A DNA stretch of 64,000 bases from Clavaria fumosa (Eukaryota; Basidiomycota; Agaricomycetes; Agaricales; Clavariaceae): contig OX637797.1 of the NCBI GenBank assembly GCA_951802425.1, positions 2,046,001-2,110,000 of the forward strand. Direction: 5' to 3'. This document shows, one piece after another, positions 43,926 to 55,516 of this stretch. The notes beneath the pieces are model-generated. The model was not told the origin of the DNA. It did not search any database and saw only the letters and a list, made by a program, of their open reading frames with translations. The number at the start of each line of letters is the position of its first letter. Position 1 is the stretch's first letter. The translations under genes and the position numbers were made by a program.

Positions 43926-44899
43926 CTAGTTGCCTTGGTCGGTGTGTGGCTGATGATCTACGTCTTCCGCCTCTTTGGAAGGTGCTTCTTTCTCCGCTTC
44001 TGGGGTTGTAGTGGCTCTGGCTGGAGTATCTGTGGCTGGTGCTTCTGTGGCTGGAGCGTCAGCAACCGTGGCTGGAGCATCAGCAACTGTGGCTGGAGCA
44101 TCAGCAACCGTGGCTGAAGTGTCCGCGGTTGCAGGAGCCGAGGGTTCCGCAGGTTTGGGCTTGACAGCCGCTTCGGCGATAACAGCATTGGCCTCCCGAG
44201 CTTTGTCAAAGTACGCCTTAAATATATTAGCATCTGTGTTACATGCGATCAGAAGTGAGAAGATAGGAATATTTCGTGAAAACCTACTCTCAGGATTCGC
44301 GAATCGGATGGCCAGCGTTTCAGACGTGGGGGGGTATTCGGCATAATCTGCTGCTACTTTCCATACCCAGCTACGATCAGAGCCGATGTTGGGCTGCAGC
44401 CGCATATCAAGGGTGACTGACAGCATACAATCCAAGTCACACATGGCGTTTGCCATGAAATAAGACATGGACGCACTGGCATGATTCGCACAGACTTTGA
44501 GAGTCTTTTCGCGTCTCATTACGAGCCTGACTTTCTTCGTCGTCTTGTGCGCCAGCAGACGGACATCACCGGTGCCGCGCTCCTTCCATTCCTTCGTTTC
44601 GGCTGCCAATCTGAATAGCTTGGCACGTCTAAAAGGATGCAGACAATCAACCACGTCGTCTGGGGATGTTCGAAAACAACCGACGTACATTTTGAAAACA
44701 ACATCTTCGTCCTCCTCGTTGGTCTTCGTCTCAACTCGCTCTAATTTGATCACAGGATCAAAATGAGCATCGACTTCTTCTTCCTGTGATAAAAGATCAG
44801 TGTAAGGGTTTGCACACGGCGATAAATGTCGGGACAAGCCATCGGCACCCGGTCGTCAGCACATACCTGGGGTGCAAGAGCGTCAACAGTTGCCGACAT
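43926..44899 (-). CDS. Ran-binding protein 1 (Yrb1)
   Basis: Stimulates RanGAP-driven GTP hydrolysis on Ran and releases export complexes on the cytoplasmic side of nuclear pores. Exon 1 encodes [11 protein letters not shown], followed by [20 protein letters not shown]. The Ran-binding PH-like domain has [60 protein letters not shown] and the signature [19 protein letters not shown]. The C-terminal tail after [20 protein letters not shown] is an Ala/Thr/Pro/Glu-rich low-complexity region with three tandem copies of VADAPAT, ending HQPHTDQGN. Four introns. Domain order and length match Yrb1; the tail is longer than in yeast. Confidence 0.93.
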
Positions 44900-45056
44900 C
44901 TCGATAGTAGAATCCACGAATGGAGTAGAGTCACTAGAGTGAGTCGAAAGTAAGTTGATTACCTAACCAACCTCATATTTTCAAGGTCCGATCGGTTTTC
45001 CCCGTCCCGTCGTTCAAACGCAGGCAGGGCAAGCAGGTTTCGTCGTGCTCGGCGAT

Positions 45057-45607
45057 GGCTCTTCCCCCGAATGGACGCCCGAAAAAGCTTTTGATGCACA
45101 CCTCGGCAGTCGACTATGCGAAGGCCGAGTGGCGGATCGATAACCATCCTCCATAAAACTCAGCTCTTAGCGCAACGACTCACGGTTTTCAGTGAACCTT
45201 CGTTTGTCGCATCTGCTCAATTCACGAGAGAGCCTTACCAGGTACCATTCACTTTGTTCTCGACGACGCTCAGGAACTGAGACTATTTGACAAGCTTCCA
45301 ACCTGTCACGTTTTGCTTTTTTGGCCAAATGGTTACACAGAGAGACCCCTTAGAATATTTGCGATCCCTTCCAGATGCGAAGCTCAACAATCCCGCGTTC
45401 GACATCGACAAAGTAAAGGGAAATGTTCCACGCGATCAACTCTTGCTTGCGATGAATGCGTTTAGCCACGACATGTGGCATGAACGTGCATATGTACCGG
45501 AAATCGGCAGGAAAGTCATGCTCATTGAGTGCAACATACGCCAGAAGCATGACGAAAAGCTAGAGGCTGAGGCGGTTTTCGAACTTACTGTTGGAAGAGG
45601 TAGGTAG
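45057..45607 (+). other. Possible small or decayed gene, unassigned
   Basis: Two open pieces lie in tandem. The first (from 45057) reads MALPPNGRPKKLLMHTSAVD and stops after 33 codons. The second, from the Met at 45329 to 45607, reads MVTQRDPLEYLRSLPDAKL, then NNPAFDIDKVKGNVPRDQLL and ends VFELTVGRGR. Codon use and composition of the second piece look protein-like, but I recognise no family and could not find splice sites that join the two. A relic of a larger gene is the simplest reading. It is oriented divergently from RanBP1. Confidence 0.3.
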
Positions 45608-46307
45608 ACCTAACCCCAGCGTCGTGCGGAAAGTGAGCTCAACGGGCACAGAGATGTGCAACAGATATGGAGGCCTCTCGGGTGGCTGCGGTGCCCTCTT
45701 CTTAGAAGGGTGTGTGGTTCTTCGCATTGGAAGTCACGATATTTAACACACTCTCAGATGCTCTATATCAGTGATTACCCTCATGGGAATTCATATGGGC
45801 ATGGATATTTCCAGCAGAACCGCGGACCTTAATTTCAAGTACCTCTCTGCTGCAACTCTGTGAGGTCTCATTATTGGGTCTGAATTCCTTGGTGACAGCC
45901 GTTGCAGCGGGGCGAAAATACGTATTGTGAGCACGTCATTGTCAGTTCGAGGACGCGTGAATGCCACCAGGACTCAAGTGAGTCCACCTCGTCGGTCTCC
46001 CGGTCGTCTCGTTTATCCCGCATGCAGATGTACGCAGGGGGTAGGTTGCTAGCTACCGCGACACATGGAACCATGAGCGCGCCGCGTGAAGCAAGAACGG
46101 CTTCAGCTTGACGGTCTTGGCGGCGAAGCTCTAGCTCGAATATCCTGGCGGGGTTTGTTTCGACTGCGTTCGATTTACCTTTGGTACATAGTAGTAGAGC
46201 TCCAAATAGATTCTCTTTGTGGGCACGTGAGTCTGCGACGTGTGCAGTTACGTAACCCCACCCATTGACAACGCTGCTCAAAGTGCACCCTCAACAGCTT
46301 GTTGAAA
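45608..46307. other. Intergenic segment upstream of EMP24
   Basis: No convincing gene. Short frames on both strands lack family resemblance. The last part should carry the EMP24 promoter. Confidence 0.4.
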
Positions 46308-47194
46308 ATGCTCATACGGTCATATACCCATATATTATGCCTTTCCCTACTTCCTCTATTTCTTCCTGGAATATCTGCGCACATGATGACAGTTGCCGCA
46401 TCCCGAAAGGAGTGTTTCTTCGAGGACCTCCATAAGACTGACAGGGTACATTTTCTTCCGTCTTCCCTGGCGAAAAGCGAGTTAACATTATCGCCTCTCT
46501 CACAAGCTGACCATCACATATCAAGTTGGAACCGGTGGGAACATGGACATCGACTTCTGGGTAAGTTGCTCCAATTTCATGAACGAGACGCTGGCTCATA
46601 ACTCCAGTAGCTAATGGACCCTGATAAAGCAGTCCTGGTGAAGCACATAAAAGAGTCTACGGGCACGGTATCTGTTACTGTTGAAAAAGATGGCCGCTAT
46701 GAATACTGCTTCTCGAACCAAATGAGTTCAATAGCAGACAAGAATGTGAAGTGAGACATTTGGCTAGAAGTTATCCGCATTCAAGTAATCCATTTTCACC
46801 CCTGATTCTCTATCTAGCTTCAATGTTCATGGAGTCATACACATAGACGATGGTCTGTGCTTCTACGTCCATTTGTTCCACCTCTTGCTAACCCGTGATC
46901 CTACTCAGACCCTGTCGCGCCAATCGACCGAGAAATACGCAACCTTGCTCAGGCCCTCGCTTCAGTGAAAGATGAACAAGAGTACATCCTCATTCGAGAG
47001 CGATCGCATCGGAACACAGCCGAGTCAACCAATTCTAGGGTGAAGTGGTGGAGCGTGCTCCAGGCCATAGTGCTATTTTCTACGGTCGCGTGGCAAATAT
47101 ACTATCTCAAAGTGAGTGCTCAACATTTACTGTTTAATTCTTTTCCTTACAAAATCGTAACCAGTCATTCTTCGAAGTCAAGCGGATAATATGA
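46308..47194 (+). CDS. EMP24: p24-beta cargo receptor (Emp24/TMED2)
   Basis: A type I membrane protein of COPII/COPI vesicles that sorts cargo such as GPI-anchored proteins between ER and Golgi. The product has a signal peptide (LIRSYTHILCLSLLPLFLPG, cleavage near ISAH) and a GOLD domain: ASRKECFFEDLHKTDR, LTITYQVGTGGNMDIDFW, GTVSVTVEKDGRYEYCFSNQ, with the paired cysteines of the family. A coiled coil (REIRNLAQALASVKDEQEY) and a transmembrane helix (VLQAIVLFSTVAWQIYYLK) follow. The cytosolic tail SFFEVKRII comes from a last exon ending at 47194. The FF pair and basic residues are coat-binding signals, and the FFEV tail fits the beta subfamily. Six short introns join without frame conflict. 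Confidence 0.92.
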
Positions 47195-47506
47195 CAACAC
47201 TCATAGTTGTTGTCTCGTCAGCTATCCTATCTCATGCGCTGCGTGTCTGTCATTCAGCAGTACTTAAGAGCTCACCGTACCTCCCAAAACCATTACTTAC
47301 TTTGATGTCCTGGGTGCCTATAACACGAACTCCGATGGCATTTTATTGTCAACAGCATTCATTTGTCTAATGAACTTAAATGAGATGAAGCTGCTATACG
47401 GTCGCGTATGAGAACACGCGCCAATGTGTTAACAGTGTACAGTGGTCAGACTAAAGCTGCCATCTGGTGGGTCTGCGTTTCCTTGAATCGAGGCATTTTG
47501 CTCTGG
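47195..47506. other. Convergent 3' spacer
   Basis: Lies between the EMP24 and DPH1 stop codons. No gene seen. Confidence 0.4.
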
Positions 47507-49243
47507 TTACAATGACGCCGACTTCCTCGCAAGAGCCCACAAGCTTCCAGACTCATAGAAATCCATGGGATATACACCTCCGCCCCCACGCTGCTTCGCG
47601 TCGTCTGGTGGGCATGCCTCACTGTCATCCATCCACCCCTTCACACGGCCGAGAGCGACCGCGCACTCATATGGACTCAACAGTGGCCTGTCGAAAGCGT
47701 AACCCCAGTCGATGCTGAGCCTCGGGCACGCGGTCTGCACGAACGTCGATATGTGGGGACCGAAGAGCGCCAGTTTCGCGGGCGAAAGCTCGGACAACAG
47801 GATAGGGATATGTGGTATCGAGATGGATCCATTAGACAGCTGCTCTGTGATGGCTCGGAACTGGTTGAGATTACCCTGCCGGCCTAGAGTACCTAGCACC
47901 ACACCCCACAGTGCTGCGGTAGATGGTGAGGGTTGCGTATCGGAAACGGCAGTGGCAGCTTTGATGCTCCGCCTGGCAGATTGGACAGCCTGATCTCGCA
48001 TCGCGTACATTTCGCGGTGACTGTATCGCTCTCGAGTAAGTTTCTTAGAGTAAGGGTCGTACCGGAAAGCGGGAACATCTGGGTTGGCAATCATTATCGA
48101 TTCCAGATGGAAACGACCGTCGCCGAGGTAACTAATCAGGATTGGGTGATTCATATGGCCTGGTGGTAATGACAACGCACGGCTCACACTAATGCATCAA
48201 CCTCTCCCAGTGGCGGGGCAGTACAACCGAGTATCTCCCCTGGTGACAAAGGTTTCGACCGTGGGATGACTGCGTCGTATCTGCCCGACCAAAGGTTCAG
48301 ATCTGAGGTACTTGCCGGGACCTCCGATGGCGGAATGAAGCCGTTGTTGTACTCCACAGACAAATCCTCCTTAAGACGCTGGAGTGCAGCTACGAACTGA
48401 ATCGTAGAAACTAGTGCCAGCCTGGTGGGTTGAAGGCCATTCAATGCGATCTCTCCAGCGGGACTGCTCCTGTCTTCCGTAGGCCCTTCTATACGCATGT
48501 GCGATCGCAGATGCTCGAACTTATGACCAGGCGGTACCTGGCTGTTGACCTCTTCCGAATCCAGCAAAACCTCGTGGAATCGCCTCCTATCATGTGGGAA
48601 GTTTAGTCGAATGGTTTGGACGAGATGTGCAGAATCAATTGTGATTTCTACAAAGACATAAAGGGTTTTGAGGGTGGTTTGATCAATCGGAACTGCCATA
48701 GAATGGTAAGGGTTAGGATTTGGTGTCGACTGATTTGCCTCACCAAGGCAACTATGTCCGTAATGGACGAGCATATCGCACCCTAGTGCGACAGCGGTAT
48801 AATCATCGACGCAACATGCACCATAAGTGACATCACCCATGATCACAGTCATGGCGTCTGTGAAACTGCATATAGCGACAAGATAAGTCGGGTATGAGTG
48901 TTCGGACGTTGCAAGATGCGTACTGCTCGATAATGTCCGCGATCGTACATGCGAACATCTGCAAGCCTTCGGGCATCTGGAGTGCCACCATTTTGGCCTG
49001 GTTCTTGCGTATATGATGAATCGTTTTGTGTATCTCAAAGGAATAATTTGAAGGCAAGAGCCTGATCGCGCTGTTTAGTTTTTCATCGTCTAATATTTCT
49101 TGAGGAATTTGGTTTGCAATTCTACGGGGCGCACCAGGCTTCGAGGGCAAGGGTGACTTAGAACCGACAAAGCGCCTTCGCGGTTTCGCCGCGCTTGATT
49201 GATCCTTCGGTTGACCGTCCATCATGGTTACTGTCCTATGCAT
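47507..49243 (-). CDS. DPH1: Diphthamide biosynthesis protein 1
   Basis: Radical-SAM-type enzyme (with Dph2) that transfers the 3-amino-3-carboxypropyl group from SAM to the EF2 histidine, the first step of diphthamide synthesis. The protein begins [13 protein letters not shown]; either the first Met or MMDG 18 bases later could be used. The N-terminal block is [20 protein letters not shown], then [20 protein letters not shown]. The three Fe-S cysteines are visible in [30 protein letters not shown] and [20 protein letters not shown]. After [20 protein letters not shown] the family core continues, and [20 protein letters not shown] follows a third intron. The C-terminus is [14 protein letters not shown]. 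All three cluster cysteines are present, so the enzyme should be active. Confidence 0.94.
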
Positions 49244-49811
49244 GTAATGTGACTTGTCAACAAAAATGTGATTAGTCAGCCCAAAACCTTTTGAGGTTTG
49301 AGGGCTGGTTACAGATTAGAAATTGAAAATATGAGGATTTGAACTTGTAAGCATGTAATACTGGCAAGGCTGTATACAGGACAGTGACTAGCGCACAAGC
49401 CAGGCTTCTCACTGTTAGAACATCAGGGGGCACTGGTTCGGTTGGTCATTTGATCTTGGCTGCTTTGGCTCCGGGTTGGGATGTTTTGCATATGAGTGGA
49501 CTTGGGGGAGAGTCGGGGGTTTCTGGCTGCTGTCTTATGCCGTTGTTATTGCTTTGAGGCGCTTACATTTAGTCGGGGCGGGCATCGTTGACATAAGTGG
49601 CAAACCCGTGACATGCAAAGCACAATGATGAACGCGTCCAAACTTGCGTGACCAACTTTTGACCGGAAATGCCGATTGCACGTGGGAGGGAGTTTGTCAG
49701 TGACGACACTGGTCTTGACCACCACCACGGCAGCGACAGCGTTCGACCTGGCGGCTTGTGGCTTTGTCAAACTCTTTAATTCTTACGCGTAGATTGACGC
49801 ATCTCCTCGCC
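49244..49811. promoter_or_regulatory. Divergent upstream region, DPH1 / NPC1
   Basis: About 570 bases with no certain gene. A G/T-rich tract (tggtcatttgatcttggctg near 49443-49465) stands out. The missing first exon or signal-peptide codons of the NPC1 gene may lie in the last 120 bases. Confidence 0.4.
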
Positions 49812-52800
49812 ATGGCTCACCTAGCCGCTGGTAAATGTGCTATGCGGAGTACGTGTGGGGCTAAAGGATGGGCGAAGAAGCCTATCCCGTGCCCATACGA
49901 AGGGCCACCTCTAGAGGTGCGTACGACAATCACAACAAGGGTTGGTCTCAGAGGGATAACCACGCAATATCCAGCCTGAGGACGAGTCCGCTCGCAAGAC
50001 CCTCGTTCATGTCTGCGGTCCCCAATTCGCTCAGGGCCCAGTTTGCTGCTCGTCGGACCAAGTCCAAGCCCTTCTCGAAAATCTGAATCAAGCTGAAAAT
50101 CTCATCGCCTCATGTCCCGCATGCAGAAATAATTTTCGATCGTTTTTCTGCACCTTCACATGCTCCCCGGACCAGGCCCAATTTGTGAACGTCACATCAA
50201 CTCAGGTTTCTAATACGGGAAAAACCGCCGTCAAAACCGTCGACTTCTATGTCGGCGAAACATTCGGAAAGGGATTCTTCGACAGTTGTAAGAATGTGCA
50301 GGTGGGAGCCACCAATGGTTATGCCATGGACTTCATTGGTGGCGGGGCCAAGAATTATTCCCGATTCCTACAATTCATGGGTGAAGAGAAGGACCTTGGC
50401 AGCCCATTTCAAATCAACTACCCGCTTTCTGCCACCCAACAGTATACCCCATTAGACTCTCCTCCACGAAATTGTTTCGACAACGAGTTGGCTAGCAAGT
50501 GTACTTGCATTGATTGCCCTGATGTATGCGTTCCACTCAAAGACCCACCTGGCTCGGAATCTACGTGCCAGGTCGGGGCAATTTCCTGTCTCTCATTCCT
50601 GCTCATCCTGGCATACACAATAGCAACAGTCGCTTTTCTGCTCGGCTACATGATTGTCACGATTCGTAATAAACGAGCCAAGACATACGAGAGGATGCCG
50701 TTGTCGACAGACACAGGCTCGCCGTCGCCAAGGTCCCATGCACGTGGTCTCATTGGAGCTAGCTCCTTAGCCGACTATGTTGACGGTGAAGAATCACCAC
50801 GCGTCCAGTCCGAATCTCGGCGTCTTGGTCGTGGCGCGTCGCTTCTGGACGCAGTCGACGCAATCCAGCCACCACAGTACAAGCTCAATGCCTTCCTCCG
50901 GCGTGCATTCTATAAAATTGGCTTGACTACGGCGTCGTCACCTTGGCTCACGTTCTTTGTCGTGTTTGCAATCGTCGGATCGCTTAATGCTGGATGGAAG
51001 AAATTTGAGATTGAAACGGATCCTGTCAGATTATGGGTTGCACCTACCTCGGAGAGCAAACTTCAGAAGGAATTCTTCGATTCGAATTTTGGGCCATTCT
51101 ACCGCACAGAGCAGATCTTTATCACCTCTGTTCCGACCACCTCTGTCTCAACTACTTCCGACATACAAACATCAACCAATTCGCGATTTTCACAATCCAG
51201 CCCAGTACTTTCTTGGAGTCACCTCAAAGACTGGTTTAACGTTGAAGCCGAAATTCGCGCCCTGCGATCCCCCGAAAATGGATACATGTTGAATGACGTT
51301 TGCTTCAAACCCGCCGGCCCTCGTGGAGTCTGCGTCGTTCAATCCGTTGCAGCTTGGTTTGGGAACGACCTAAGTGATTACGATGAAAACACTTGGGCAG
51401 ATCACTTCCAGCAATGCGCGCTCTCACCTGTGGATTGTCTTCCAGACTTCCAGCAACCCCTTGCGCCGCAGTACGTCCTCGGTAGTGTCCCAATATCTGA
51501 GGACGGATCGCGGCGCTATCTGGAAGCGGAGGCATTGGTCGTCACATACGTGGTCTCGAACTCCCTCGACGAAATGCAAAAAGCCAAAACGGAAGAATGG
51601 GAGAAGGCGCTGAGGGAATACTTGTCCGACCTCAGTATAAGGATCCCTCGTGAAGCGGGACTTCGAATCACCTTTTCGACGGGTGTTTCGCTTGAGGAAG
51701 AGATCAACAAGAGCACGAATACAGATGTGAAGATAGTGGTGCTTTCTTACCTTGCCATGTTTTTCTATGTCTCTTTGGCTCTCGGAAGTAGATCTGTTCC
51801 GCGTGAAGACGAAGGAATTATGGGGTCATTAAAGATTTGGGCGCGAAACCTCCCCCTATTCTTTTCCGGCTCTCGTGTCGTTTCGTCTTCCGTGTCCGTA
51901 GATTCAAGACAGGCTCCTAGCATTCTTCCTCGCCTTCCTCGTGGCCTTTTTGTCAACTCTAGATTCACCCTTGGTCTCTTCGGGATTGCACTCGTTATCC
52001 TCTCAGTTTCCTCCTCCGTTGGATTCTTCTCCATCTTAGGAGTGAAGGTAACCCTCATAATCGCCGAAGTCATTCCATTTTTGGTGCTGGCGGTAGGAGT
52101 CGATAACGTCTTCATTCTAGTTCACGAGCTGGACCGACAGAACGTTCTTCATGGACCCCACGCTTCCAACTTCTCGCAAGGCGGTGGCTACCCTACTCTG
52201 ATATCCCCTACGCAATCTCACCGTTCGCCATTCGACTCCTCTCACGATGAGAACATGGATGCCGCATCAATGCCTCTTTATCTGCCAGCGGAAGAACGTG
52301 TAGCAAGGGCCCTTGCAAAAATGGGCCCTTCTATCTTACTGAGTTCCGTCACCGAAACCTTGGCGTTTGCATTAGGGGCAATAGTTCCCATGCCCGCAGT
52401 CCGCAATTTCGCGTTATACGCGGCTGGGAGTGTCCTCTTGAACGCATTGATGCAAATGACTGTCTTTGTCAGCGCACTTGCCCTTGACCTGAGACGGATG
52501 GAGGTTAGCTCTTCAGCTCTGAACGCAAAATGGTACTCATATTCAGTAGGCAAACCGAGTGGACTGCTTCCCATGCTTTAGAGTGCCGTCTCGTATCAGG
52601 CTTATGGAAGCTCCTGCTGTAGCGAACCCTCTTGGGTTCTTTGCGCGGTTTATCCGACGACATTACGCGCCATGGCTTCTATGGCCATTCATGAAGGGAA
52701 TCGTTCTGTTCAGCTTTGCCGGAATATTCGTGGCTTCTGTAATTTCTGTTCAGCACCTGCAATTGGGACTCGGTGTGTTCCCTTGCTTGTTAGGGTTGAA

Positions 52801-54312
52801 CATGCCATTGAAGGCTTATATTGTTTAGATCAAAGGCTCGCCTTGCCCTCGGACTCATATCTCATTCCTTACTTTGACGACCTTGATGCACACCTAGATG
52901 TTGGGCCACCAGTCTATTTCGTCGTGAAGGACGTTGACACGAAGGAACGTCCTGGGCAACGAGCGCTTTGTGGGCGTTTCACAAGATGCAACGACTTCTC
53001 AATCTCCAATGTCCTAGAAGCAGAGCGCAGGCGGCCTGAGTCATCCTTCATTTCAGAGCCAAGTGCATCGTGGATCGACGACTTTTTCCACTGGTTGGAT
53101 CCGGCGAAAGAATCATGCTGCCGTGTTCGAAAAGCAGACCCAACAGTCTTCTGCAATCCTCAAACACCTTCTAAGCTTTGCCAACCATGCTTTACTGGCA
53201 GAGAACCAGCATGGAGTATAACCATGGCAGGCCTTCCGCAGAATGACGAGTTCATGAAATATCTCAGGCAATGGCTAATTTCACCGACGACGGAAGAGTG
53301 CCCACTTGCCGGGAAATCGTCTTTCGGAACCGCCTTGTCCTTGACTGCCAATGGCACTGATGTCGTTGCGTCGCACTTTCGAACGTTCCTTACCCCGCTT
53401 AAGTCTCAAGAAGACTTTATCGACGCCTTTGCAGCTACTCATCGTATCGCCGATGATATATCTCAGTACACAAGTGCAACTGTTTTCCCTTATTCGCCTT
53501 TCTACATTTTCTTTGATCAATATGCGCACATCGTTGCCACGACGCAAGAGGTTCTGGGTCTCGGTTTGGCATCTGTGCTTGTCGTAACGGGACTCCTGCT
53601 CGGATCATGGAGAACAGGAACAATTGTCACTGGGGTAGTCGCTCTGACTGTGGTTTCCGTGATGGGGGTTATGCCTGTGTTGGGAATTCGCTTGAATGCG
53701 ATCAGTCTGGTTAATTTGGTGATCTCTCTTGGGATCGCTGTTGAGTTCTGCGCTCACGTGGCGAGAGCGTTTATGAGCTCTGCTTCTGGACTCCCATCGG
53801 ATCATCCCGCGGGTCAGAAAGAAAGGGATGAGAGAATGTGGACCGCATTAGTAGACGTTGGCCCCTCAGTAAGCTCTCATTCGTCTCGCACATCCATATC
53901 CTTGCTCATCCCCCTTCGACGTGATCAGGTTCTTTCGGGAATCACTTTCACCAAATTGATCGGGATGTCAGTCTTGGCGCTAACTCGCTCCAAGCTCCTC
54001 CAGGTCAGCCCTCCAGTGCCTCTAGTAGCTCCTACAGAGCTGATCTATTTTTACAGGTGTACTATTTTCGCATGTGGCTCACGTTGATTGTGTCTGGTGC
54101 ACTGCATGGCTTAGTTCTCTTGCCTGTCATCCTCAGCTTGGCTGGAGGACCAGGGTTTCCTCTGCAAGAGGCAGATGAGGAATGGATGACAACGGCTATC
54201 AGAAACGACTATGAATATGCGTAAGGGGTTTTTATCGCGCTTTGTTCGTAGAGCTTACCCGCTATACAGGCCGTTCCTTGCTGAAGATGACGATTCGGTA
54301 GGCAGTTATTAG
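49812..54312 (+). CDS. NCR1: Niemann-Pick C1 type sterol transporter (Ncr1)
   Basis: A lysosomal/vacuolar sterol-transport protein of 13 predicted helices. The N-terminal cholesterol-binding domain has GKCAMRSTCGAKGWAKKPIP, QFAQGPVCCSSDQVQALLEN, FRSFFCTFTCSPDQAQFVNV and a Cys-rich region up to CTCIDCPDVCVPL. The first loop follows, then the sterol-sensing domain (VTLIIAEVIPFLVLAVGVDN, FILVHELDRQ). An intron at about 52504-52551 joins RRME to ANRVDCFPCFRVPSRI; the next joins LQLGL to DQRLALPSDSYLIPYF. The second loop has SASWIDDFFHWLDPAKESCC. The last helices include RMWLTLIVSGALHGLVLLPV; the tail is DDSVGSY. The assigned Met at 49812 leaves a poor signal peptide, so the true start may lie in an upstream exon. 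Confidence 0.92.
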
Positions 54313-54408
54313 ACATCGTTGTTGCATAGTTTGAGCACGTACAACAATTTACTTATAATGAGAGCGCAAGCACCAGAGCAAAAGAATACAGGGGCGGCTG
54401 AGCTTTGA

Positions 54409-55369
54409 TCATGGGGACCTGGACCTACTATCTCGTATATCCTCCCGACTGTAACTCCTCCTACCACGACTGAGTGAGCGAGTGCGACTTCTGCTGCGGG
54501 TGTATCTCGAAGGAGACGATGAGTACGACGCGGAGCGAGACCGCGAACGCGTCAAGGACCTAGTTCGAGAACGACTGGAGCGAACTGAGTAGCTCCTCGA
54601 CCTCGACCTCCTCCCTCGACCGTAGCCGGTTCCTCCACGCTCGTAGCTCGGAGAGCGCCTTCTCGGCGCTAAGCGGTCTCCTGGCCTGCGGGGGATGGGC
54701 GAGCGCGAACGGGTGCGCGAGCGGGGCCGATACGTGTCACGGCCAATGGGCGCACGCCGCGGGAACGGCGGCCTCCCACGCCACGAGGACTTGAACCGGG
54801 GCGGCTCGGGCGCCCTTCGGCGGTACCCAGCGGGGGACCGCGAACGGGAGCGCGAGTAGGAACGCGGCCTGTTGTCGCGGACGTCGCGGACGTCGCGCAC
54901 ATCGCGCACATCGCTGCGCACGTCGCGCACCACCGGCCGGGGCCGTGGCGAGCGCGAGCGGGCGCGAATGGGAAGGTCGGAAAGCTCTGCTTTGACGACG
55001 GCGCCGTCGATTTGGCCGCCGTCCATATGGGACACTGCCTTCTGCGCAGACGCCGAGTCAACAAATTCCAGGGCGGCTTTCCCTCTATTTTGGCCGGCTG
55101 TCCCGTGGGGAACCGTTTTCAGTCGCAAAGCAGCACAGAGAACGGGAGGGCATGCATGGGAACGCACATTTTCCGAAGAGCGGGAGGTCGATTTTGACAA
55201 TGTCGCCGTAAACTCCAAATATGCTCTGCAGGTGTTCTTCGACGACGTTGCGAGTAAGATTGGTGACGACGACTACATTTGCGTCCCGTTTTCCGCGGTC
55301 GTCCACATTTGCCATAGTTACATCACCATCCTGAGCGCGGGGGGAGACAGAGCGTTCTCGGGGGGACAT
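54409..55369 (-). CDS. RNPS1-like SR protein (RRM plus RS tail)
   Basis: An RNA-binding splicing or exon-junction-complex cofactor. The start is MSPRERSVSPRAQDGDVTMA. A single RRM follows: RNP2-like VVVVTNLTRNVVEEHLQSIF, then GDIVKIDLPLFGK, and after an intron SGQNRGKAALEFVDSASAQ (RNP1). The remainder is a long Arg/Ser-rich tail ending SREDIRDSRSRSP, with a 9-bp tandem repeat (gacgtccgc type, about 54870-54930) that encodes repeated Asp-Val-Arg. The RRM loop sequence and its place near the N-terminus fit RNPS1 better than SRSF proteins, but the assignment to RNPS1 rather than another single-RRM SR protein is an inference. Confidence 0.85.
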
Positions 55370-55516
55370 TGGCAAAAAAAGGATGTAGTGGCTGGTTGTG
55401 AGGAAGTTCCTGGTGTGACAGTGTGTCACAACTCAGTGTGGCAGCCAGAACTTCGTACTGTACTCAAATTATCTCAGCGGGGGGATACATGAACCAACTA
55501 TGTAGTCGACGTTCCG

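Noticed and set aside
52504..52820. Apparent frameshift and early stop in the NPC1 gene after GKPSGLLPML
   Set aside because: Two ordinary introns explain it: splicing RRME to ANRVDCFPC and LQLGL to DQRLALPSD restores a conserved NPC1 sequence with normal GT...AG ends.
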